NCBI GenBank assembly: GCA_018806915.1
Contig: JAGKQI010000087.1
Location: 868,001 to 932,000, forward strand
Direction of reading: 5' to 3'
Origin: Phytophthora colocasiae
Taxonomy: Eukaryota > Oomycota > Peronosporomycetes > Peronosporales > Peronosporaceae
Length of the DNA stretch: 64,000 nt
In this document: piece after piece, positions 56,332-64,000 of the stretch
Layout of the letters: each line of letters begins with the position of its first letter
Numbering within the stretch: position 1 is the stretch's first letter
The notes under the pieces: generated by a model
What the model saw: only the letters and a program-made list of their open reading frames with translations
What the model was told of the DNA's origin: nothing
Database searches by the model: none
Position numbers and translations under genes: made by a program

Positions 56332-57959
56332 CTGCCGGAATGGGGCCATCTCCCATTTCAGTACTATCGACGAAGTATGGTGACGAAAAATTGTATCAGA
56401 TGATCGGGTGGGCCAAGCAGGAAACAAGTACCAAGGCTCTTGGCGTCAGATTGCAAAAAGACCAACTGGAATACTGGATAAAGGTTGGGAAAGATCCTGA
56501 TGAAGTGTTCAAATTGTACGACCTCGAGTACGCTGGGAGTCGTATCCTCGGTAAACCTAAGTTCAGTGAATGGGTGAAGTATGTCGATGATCTGAATGCG
56601 AAAAACGAAGGAGTGGTGGCATCGATTATCCCGACACTGAGAAAATTCTACAGTGACGACGATTTATTTCATACCGCTCTGGCAGCTAAGAGAGTGGACG
56701 AGACGGAGCCCATGGGAACAAAATTGGAGGACGCGTTTGTGCAGTTCTGGATCCATCGTAAGGAAACCCCAGAAAACGTTCTGTTAGAACTTGGACTGAA
56801 GAAATCAACAGAAACTCTGCTGGAAAATTCCCTACTCCATATTCTGGCGAAGTACACGGAAGCGTATAATGCTAAGTACTCCGGGCAGAAAACGACAGTG
56901 ATTGAAACACTCACTCGTACATTTGATGACGAAACGGTGGCTAGAATGCTCATAGTTGGGAGGGGAAAACCTCCGACGAAGGAGATCGCGACCAAGTTTC
57001 AGGCGGATCAATTGGAGATGTGGATGAACAGTGGTCTATCTGTCGACGACGTGTACAAACTGCTGGGTTTACCTCTCAGAAAGGATTTGCTGAACGACTT
57101 TGGCAATCAAAAGCTGTTCAACACGTGGTTGGCCTACATGAATGCTATCAGTGTCAAGAACCCAGGGAAAACATCCGCTATCTTTTCGGCATTGGCGCCA
57201 ATGTTCAGGGACAGACCGATGATGCAAATTCTTGAAGCTGCCAATAAGTTCCCCAGCATGGAAAAAGCTGCTACCAAATTGCAACTTGAGAAGGCTCAGA
57301 GCATTTTTTCCAGTGGAGCCTCCCCCTATGATGCGTTTAGGCAGGTTGCGCTTGATGATGTTGGGGATTCCATACTCAGTAGTCCTCTTTTCAAGAAGTG
57401 GATGGTTTTCGTGGAGGATTTCAACAAGAAAAACCCAGTAAAGAAAGAATCCTGGTTCTTCCCACTCCGTACCAACTATCAAGGCTATAGTCTCGATGAA
57501 ATCATTGACAAGGGGATGAAAGACCCCAGGACAATGAAACTTGCCCAATTGGTGGAGAAGGAGCGTATGGAAGAGTGGCTTGTGAAGTGGAAACATCCCC
57601 CAAGTGTTGCGTTTCGTGACCTGCATCTCGACAAAGCTGGGGAAAAAGTGTTTCCAAGTCCAAAATTCGAGTTGTGGGTTAAGTACTTGGATGACTGGAA
57701 CCAGGCATATCCGAGCGAGAAGGCGACTATAATCGATGGGTTTCGAGCCAATTACCATGATTTGACTTTAATTCGGATGCTTACGGCGGTGGAGAAGGTC
57801 CCGGACACGAAGAAATTGGCGTCGCAGTTGAAGGATGCCCTGGCGGATAAATGGGTAGCGGAGAAGAAAACATTCGACTACGTCAAATCGTGGATCAGCC
57901 ATGTACCATCCTCGGACGATATGTTGGAGCGGTTTACCAAGAAACTCAACAGTGCGTAG
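56332..57959 (+). pseudogene. RxLR effector copy C, 3' part
   Basis: Begins with the CTGCCGGA duplication and continues in the phase left at 33390. It holds about six LWY repeat units with the recurrent W and Y positions (LEYWIKVGKDPDEVFKLY, VQFWIHRKETPENVLLEL, LEMWMNSGLSVDDVYKLL, MEEWLVKWKHPPSVAFRD, LADKWVAEKKTFDYV) and the natural C-terminus (FTKKLNSA). No stop or frameshift is present over 539 codons. With its 5' part, the ancestral protein would have been about 674 residues, the size and WY1-LWYn plan of P. sojae PSR2-type effectors, some of which recruit host PP2A. Function here is inferred by architecture only. Confidence 0.88.
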
Positions 57960-58705
57960 ACCTAAATTCAAACTTGTAGAGGTCATCTAGTTCGAAGGAT
58001 TTAGTGGATTTACTTCACCACGTAGAACGTAACACAAGGAATAGAGGACTGGGCTGGTTGTGTCAAGTTGGCACTACCGCGAGCCGTCTTACCTCCAAGT
58101 ATCAAACAACGCCAGGGCAGTCGCTCTAAACTGAAGATGAGTACAGCAGACCCTATAGTAGATTTATCCGGCTACCCTAGCAGTAAATAGAGGGTATAGG
58201 ATAGTGCCCAACACTTAGTGGACTCCATTACACTTGCAGCTAGGCAAATGCACTCCGGATCCCATGCGTTCTACTCCGGGATTTTTTTTTTCTTTAGAGC
58301 AACGAAAATCGTAGTAAACCGATTCACTCCGAAATCTTATATCCCATGCAGCGGGATGTTTCCTATCATATCATACTAGCAATTGCAGCATTAGAGAATT
58401 TACATCCAGAAACGGTCTTCAATAGAACGATGATGAAATTGGCCTTCTGTGTATGTTAGTATGTTGTTCCTGATATGCACTTAGACGATTTATCCTAGTC
58501 ACCTTTCGGTGTTGTCCCCTGATGGTTCTTTTCGAAGTTGCCCTGCTGCTGTCTTGAGGTAGCATGGGGTCGTTGCTGTTGATGATGGTGCTACAACCGA
58601 TCAAAGCCGCTCGTATTGGCGGGCTACCACCTTTCCCGCCAGACCTTGTGCCGAGTTAGTATGCCAACTTGTCAAACATGCAAGTGAGAGTTATTCCTGG
58701 TTGCT
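57960..58705 (+). repeat. conserved 3' flank of effector copy C
   Basis: Paralogous to the flanks after A and B. No gene is seen. Confidence 0.8.
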
Positions 58706-58719
58706 ACTACTTGGCTTGA

Positions 58720-58846
58720 CTATTGAATTCTGAAGGTTTCGATTGTGATTGTGAATTGTTTGAATGGGATATTGAATTTTCGAATGCTAATTTCTTGGAA
58801 AGTAAGTCCCCAGAGGGACTCGAACGCCTGCCAAGTGCGTAGCTTT
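58720..58846 (-). mobile_element. tRNA-derived SINE, truncated
   Basis: Third copy of the SINE, with box B GTTCGAGTCC on the minus strand. It ends abruptly within the tRNA-like head (GTAGCTTT) where the Vma12-like fragment begins. Confidence 0.55.
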
Positions 58847-59010
58847 AATTCGTCTAAAAGACTCGAAATTTGACGCAGCTCCGTCACAGTCAGCACGTTT
58901 TCCTTCTCGTTCAGAAGGAGCTTCTTCACATCTGGTTGCTTTAACTTATCAGCACTTAAGTGCGTCGCCAGGAACATATCAGCACTTAAGTGCGTCGCCA
59001 GGAACATGCG
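58847..59010 (-). pseudogene. second fragment of the Vma12/TMEM199-like gene
   Basis: The minus strand reads MFLATHLSADKLKQPDV and LLLNEKENVLTVTELRQ, with a 27-30-bp tandem duplication of the MFLATHLSAD portion. It lacks the first residues and the charged end seen at 21811-22116. Confidence 0.4.
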
Positions 59011-59053
59011 CAGTGCACCAGCACATCTAAGAAATTGAAAGTGTGGGCCACTA

Positions 59054-59808
59054 CACTGCTCACGGTAATTAGTCTGACTGAGACTATTTAATGTGAGTGG
59101 CTTTTTGGCTCGTTCACAATAAATAGTCTAAGTCAGACTATTTCTGTGCTAAGACTATTTACGAAGACAAAAATAGTATTGAAAACGGATGTGAGGGGAC
59201 TCGAAATGTCGGTATCTATTCTGGAGAAAACGACTGAGCCAAACTGGAACTAGCCCACTTCATATATTAGAAAGTTACGGTCATCTTGCTGCAGTTGCAA
59301 ATGTTATACTCACGGGTTCGCCATCAAAGTGCACACGGTGTTTTTCGATGATCTCTTGGAGATGAGGGTAAAGTTGATCAACAGACCAGGTCCCATCAAT
59401 CCCTAGCGATAGCCCACACCTGATCATTGCCTTGCGTGCATAGGCGGTCGACTTGGTGGTTGGCATTGCCGATTGTGCTGATAGTTGGTAAAAATGATAG
59501 TGATAGTAAGACAACTTGGCTTCAAGCTCGAAGCTTCCCTTCACCCCTACCACCGAAGCGGAGGTAACATCGGACACATTGTGTAAAAGGTAAAAACTTG
59601 TGGTCCTATACGTGCTTGCACCTGGTCGGCACTTCAAGAAAACTTGAAGACTTACCCAGTCGGCCTACCCTAGGTGAGACTAATTTTGAAGTTGAACAAG
59701 CAGACTAATTACGAATGCTCATATTTTTATTGAACCAAAAATGGTCTAGCTAAGACTATTTCTGAACATAGACTATTTCCGCGCATAGACTAATTACCGC
59801 GAGCAGTG
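59054..59808. mobile_element. 755-bp mariner-type element in the promoter of effector D
   Basis: Terminal repeats CACTGCTC(A/G)CGGTAATTAGTCT face each other at both ends, flanked by TA (59052-59053, 59809-59810). The empty site GGGCCACTACTATGTAGC is intact upstream of copy B (near 22164). The motif AGACTATTT recurs several times within both ends. A 118-codon minus-strand frame (59637-59281) shows no transposase motif, so the element is probably non-autonomous. Confidence 0.85.
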
Positions 59809-59809
59809 T

Positions 59810-60026
59810 ACTATGTAGCATAGCAAAGCTCCGAGTCGTATGGCATCTGTCCCCAATCTCGTGATCACTTATGAATACGAATAATAGGCTTCATGCATCA
59901 TCATTTTTTCAACAATGTTACGACATGTTAGCTCCCACCACACAAACTTCTTGACAAAACCAGCTCTTGAGATGTACTGCGGCACAATGTGTAACCGGAG
60001 GTCATTTCGCAACTTCCCCACAGGTA
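59810..60026 (+). promoter_or_regulatory. conserved upstream block and putative initiator of effector D
   Basis: Same block as B and C, with TCATTTTTTCAACAA at 59901-59915. It is separated from its more distal part by the 755-bp element. Confidence 0.5.
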
Positions 60027-60132
60027 ATGATGCATCTCTTTTATCTAGCAGGTGTGGCTATCCTTGCCTTCGTGGCAGATGGAGACGCCACAGGCGCAAG
60101 AATACTCGTTTCGGATGTTTCCAACCGCCACC

Positions 60133-62988
60133 GAGGGGCAGTCTGCAACACTGTACGATCTGGCCTAAAACACTGTAAATCCAGACTTCAACACTGAGGG
60201 ATAGGTTGGCCGTTTCCACTGAAGGAACAATCTCAAAACACTGTAGGAGGGATCTTAAGCACTGAAAGCCTAAAATCAACGAATGCAGGCGTGTTTATGC
60301 ATTATGCATTGTCAATGGCATACACGTCGTTAAATCTACGGCGTTTGGTATGCTCACATGACTCGCGAAGTGTCAAATTGAGCGAAGTTGTACACGGCGC
60401 GTGCGAATTGTCTAGAACAGGTACATCGCGATACAGAGTACGACTTGGTGCTGAGCTTGGACGTTCTGTTCGTGTAGAATGCGACGCTGATGCTCGCATA
60501 GGTTGTACATGAACTTCCTCAACGTCTGGAACCGCTGGACAGCGAATGGATGCAGGTACAGCAGCGAAACTTAGATTTGGTATATGACGATAAGTGGTTG
60601 CTGAAGAAGGTCGGACAGCCGAACTTCTTTGACGCTTGTCGCGTGAATGAAACCTGCGAACTGGAGGCTTAAACCCTGGACATGGAAGACCTACCAACAT
60701 GGTAGCTTCGATAATATGTGGGCATAAATTGTACTTGCTGTGAAAGCGACACTGGCATGCTCTGGTCGTCGCATCAACTACCCACCCGTCCTCCGGCATT
60801 CCGTCCCACTGCATACGAAGCGTGTGGGAAGACTTAATTGGCTGGTTGACGTCATCAGCGTGAAAATCATGTTTCTTGTTCTTCTTCGTCGCGTTGGTTC
60901 TTTTTGAAGTTGCAACTGTGTTCGGGGTTACGCCCAACACTGTGGACACCTCAGCAGCGGAAGGTCTTGTATGTGGAATTACTTGCTTCACTAGCACGAG
61001 TTGACTCCGTAGATCTCCAACGGGAAGTAGAGCAGTAGCACACAGATCACCTCGTTTCTTCAGTTTGTTGTAGTGTGACTTTAGACGCTTTGATGCCTGC
61101 GTTGTACTCGAAAACGTCACATTCTTCGCTAAAAACCCGAGGCGCGATTGATCCAAGAGCTGTATCATTTCAATTGGTGTAGCACGAGCTGTACTATTCA
61201 CCAGTTTAACTGTCCGGTGATACTGCTCCACTGGATTATTGGTTGTTGCGTAACCTGGAGGAGTGTGAAATGCCTGCCATTTCGAGAAGCGAGGATTGTC
61301 GAACCACTGGCGGCGTATCTTTCCAGTGACAGCTTGGAATCGAGGGCAGGTTCTCGCTTGAGCCTTCCATTCCTGGATGATACCCACTTTCTTCAGGTCA
61401 AACTCGTTCTCAGTTCTGCAGAAATGCAGGTCGTTCAGATCACTAAATATTCGGACACGCTGCTGCTTAGGTAGTTTCCGAACCTTTTTCCACACATTCT
61501 GGCAAACGTGAAACCAGCACATTAGAATATTGGTGGTAGGTAACTCTCTGGTGCATGCATTGTACTGACCATTGTCAGCATCCGTCATCATATATTGTGG
61601 AGAAAAACGAATTCCGAATAGCTGGAGCATCACCCGTTTTAAATATGATAGGCACCAAGCAACATCCTCAGACCTCCGTTGGGAAGCACAGTAATACACC
61701 AGGGGGAAGTAGTGACCGCAGCAGTCCGAGTACCCAATGATAAATACGCTATAGCGTTGTCGAACCAAGTTGTGCGTACTATCCACATGAAGTAGAGAGG
61801 TGCAACGTGGGTCTTGCTGTACATTAGCATAAGCTTCCAGCAATGAATAGCATGTGAGGCCCATTCTGAAAGGTAACTCGTCTGACGCATCTCCAAGGTT
61901 TGGAACGAGAGTACCATTTTCCCAAAAGAGTCGCAAAACACTAGTAAGCCATCTCTGTCTTGGGCAGGATCTCGTTTGAGCTCGAACATTGATTGTGCAC
62001 AGATCTCTATAACCGGTTGCATTGAGTCATCTCGATGTTTTGCACGTCAACGCTTCATATACCCTTGAACTTGTGTCTCCAGAGGCGGTGACCCGTCCAG
62101 TACGGAACACAATCTGGTAAACACGACGTGAGGGGTTACACCAGAATGCATGTTAATTTCATTCTGTATAAATGTTTTCATCGCTGCTGTCAATTTTGGC
62201 ACCCGCGGTGAGCTTTCGCTTTCATCCAACATAGCATGTTGTCCGTCTTGGAATACGAACACAAGACCAGTTAAGTCACACGTATTGATCTTGTAGCGGC
62301 ACCCACAAGCAGTGTCTACAAGAGAACAGCGGGCAGAGGTACATTTCGTCAGAATTGTTCGCATCCGGTGGCGTTCTTGAGGTTCGATGTCTTCACCACG
62401 AGACGTGTGGTTCATTGTACATGGGTAACAGTCGTTTTTTCTTGTAGCTCGACTTGGTAATGTCTCCATAAATTCTTCTAACATTTTACCAGTAAATTCA
62501 CTTGAGTCCCAAATGAGCCGCCAGGCAGGCCGGCTTCTCAAAGGTTTATTCGTCGAGACAGTACTTCCGCTTGACTACATTATATATTGTTAGCCACAGT
62601 TTTCATCAATGCATGGGGGATGCAGTACCTCCGAGTTGCTTGAGCTTTTTCCTGAGCTGCTCAAGCTATCGTCCGAACTGGCGTGGCTACTTGAGCTGAC
62701 CATGTCCTCCATGATATTACCGACTACCACAGGCTTTGGGTTCCTGTAGCGCGTGGTGCTTACAACAATAAAGTGATCCAAACAAAAGTAACAGCTCCTC
62801 GAACAACACGAATAGCCGCCTTCTCCTTCTTCAACGGCTTCCACTTCATGCAGTTAAAAATTGCCCGTTGGTATACTTCAGTGCCACAAGCCTATCTATT
62901 CAGTATTTTCGACCGACCTATCCCTTCAGTGATGGAGACCTATGTTTCAGTGATGAAAGCCTGTAGTAAAGTGTTTTCGACTGTCACT
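60133..62988 (-). mobile_element. MULE 2 in effector copy D
   Basis: A 2856-bp element flanked by an 11-bp duplication CAACCGCCACC (60122-60132, 62989-62999). Terminal repeats are imperfect: GGGGCAGTC...CAACACTGTA at the left against GTGACAGTC...AACACTTTA read inward at the right (15 of 21 aligned positions equal). It differs in TIR and transposase from MULE 1. Confidence 0.85.
60302..62541 (-). pseudogene. MULE transposase 2 with SWIM finger
   Basis: The N-terminal part (62541-62047) has Cys residues of a FLYWCH-like fold (KNDCYPCTMNHTSR, DTACGCRYKINTC) and ends at an in-frame TGA (62047-62049) after which the frame continues. A further frame change lies near 61940. The main part (61936-60302) holds the DDE core (LLHVDSTHNLVRQ, MMTDADNGQYNACT, NNPVEQYHRTVK), CWFHVCQNVWKKV, and a SWIM zinc finger (CQCRFHSKYNLCPHIIEA), the classical MULE order. 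Two lesions make it a pseudogene, but all catalytic residues are visible. A Ser-rich frame at 62844-62590 may be part of its 5' region. Confidence 0.85.
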
Positions 62989-64000
62989 CAACCGCCACCA
63001 AGCTCACGCTGCAATAACGAGCGTCGTATCAACCACAAGATTATTACGAACGAGAACTGCCATGGACGAGGAGAGAGCTGGAGGGGTTTCTGTATCTGCA
63101 TCCGACAAGCTCGCAAAACTCCTCAAGTCTTCGAAAGTGACCGACGATCAGCTGCAGACGTGGCTCGAAAAAGGAAAAGCAGCGGAGAGTGTCTTCTATC
63201 GCATGAATCTTGAGAACACTCTATACACAAGGTTGTTTCAGAACCCGAAGTTCCTCCGGTGGCTTCAATACGCTGATGACTTGAGTGCTTCCGGCAAGGG
63301 AACACCTGCTATTTCAGTATTATCGGCAAAGTATGGTGACGATAAACTCTACCGAATGATCGGATGGGCCCAGATGGAGGAGAGTACCAAGGCGCTTGGC
63401 ACCAGATTGAAAACGGACCAACTAAAACATTGGGTGAAGATCCGGAAAGATCCTGATGAAGTGTTCAAATTGTACGACCTCGAGTACGCTGGGAGTCGTA
63501 TCCTCGGTAAACCTAAGTTCAGTGAATGGGTGAAGTATGTCGATGATCTGAATGCGAAAAACGAAGGAGTGGTGGCATCGATTATCCCGACACTGAGAAA
63601 ATTCTACAGTGACGACGATTTATTTCATACCGCTCTGGCAGCTAAGAGAGTGGACGAGACGGAGCCCATGGGAACAAAATTGGAGGACGCGTTTGTGCAG
63701 TTCTGGATCCATCGTAAGGAAACCCCAGAAAACGTTCTGTTAGAACTTGGACTGAAGAAATCAACAGAAACTCTGCTGGAAAATTCCCTACTCCATATTC
63801 TGGCGAAGTACACGGAAGCGTATAATGCTAAGTACTCCGGGCAGAAAACGACAGTGATTGAAACACTCACTCGTACATTTGATGACGAAACGGTGGCTAG
63901 AATGCTCATAGTTGGGAGGGGAAAACCTTCGACGAAGGAGATCGCGACCAAGTTTCAGGCGGATCAATTGGAGATGTGGATGAACAGTGGTCAATCTGTC

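Larger units (their letters stand above)
60027..64000 (+). pseudogene. RxLR effector copy D, split by a MULE, runs off the window
   Basis: The signal peptide opens with MMHLFYLAGVAILAFVADG at 60027. Coding stops at 60132, where MULE 2 starts, and resumes at 62989 within the sequence just upstream of the RxLR. RLLR and DEER motifs follow, then WY1 and LWY units open to the right edge with no stop. The first part matches copies B and C (LQTWLEKGKAAESVFYRM), but from SASGKGTPAISVLSAKYG onward it matches copy A, then changes to a copy C-like sequence near KETPENVLLEL. It is a recombinant of paralogues. Only the transposon breaks the visible frame. Confidence 0.87.

Overview
The window looks like a gene-poor, transposon-dense accessory region of an oomycete, most probably a Phytophthora species. 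The indicators are a tandem family of secreted RxLR-EER/WY-LWY effector genes, a PDR-type (ABCG) transporter, very short GT-AG introns of about 47-110 bp, chromodomain Ty3/gypsy elements, and PiggyBac, MULE, copia, mariner-like and tRNA-SINE elements. The species cannot be fixed from sequence alone. Almost every coding unit is broken, usually by one or a few lesions in an otherwise readable frame, so the decay looks recent.

Layout. 1-6.1 kb: the pol-to-3' LTR part of a degenerate gypsy element with long antisense ORFs near its 3' end. 6.1-8.1 kb: unrecognised relic sequence. 8.1-11.6 kb: a PiggyBac transposase gene on the minus strand with four introns, ending at a TTAA next to PDR transporter coding sequence. 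11.6-18.1 kb: the 3' half of that transporter, present as two overlapping pieces that share a 1.08-kb duplicated segment, separated by a 5'-truncated copia element and a roughly 300-bp scrambled junction.

18.5-64 kb: a tandem array of at least four paralogous effector genes (A to D) with shared promoters and 3' flanks. Each one is interrupted by a different transposon, and the empty site can be read in a sister copy. A carries a 381-bp mariner-type MITE plus a frameshift. B carries an LTR-integrase-LTR mini-element plus a 143-bp deletion. C carries a MULE. D carries another MULE in the gene and a 755-bp mariner-type MITE in the promoter. A complete 5.0-kb gypsy element with identical LTRs lies between B and C.

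The most unusual structure is in copy C. Its 5' third (32986-33390) and its 3' part (56332-57959) are 23 kb apart. Between them is a MULE with 44-bp TIRs and an 8-bp target duplication. Inside the left TIR of that MULE, at a TTAA, sits a 20,694-bp unit with PiggyBac-style ends (33404-54097). This unit contains a PiggyBac transposase with two N-terminal chromodomains, a Myb-DOT1-like pseudogene, coiled-coil genes, a P-loop NTPase, a spliced Cys-rich gene of unknown function, a membrane-anchored repeat protein, a captured ADP/ATP-carrier fragment and a 5-kb foldback element. It is the best candidate here for a previously undescribed system: a giant, cargo-bearing PiggyBac element.

Functionally, the effector family would act in the host plant cell after secretion, and the PDR pump would act at the pathogen plasma membrane. 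The remaining sequence is transposon machinery and transposon cargo that is dismantling these genes.
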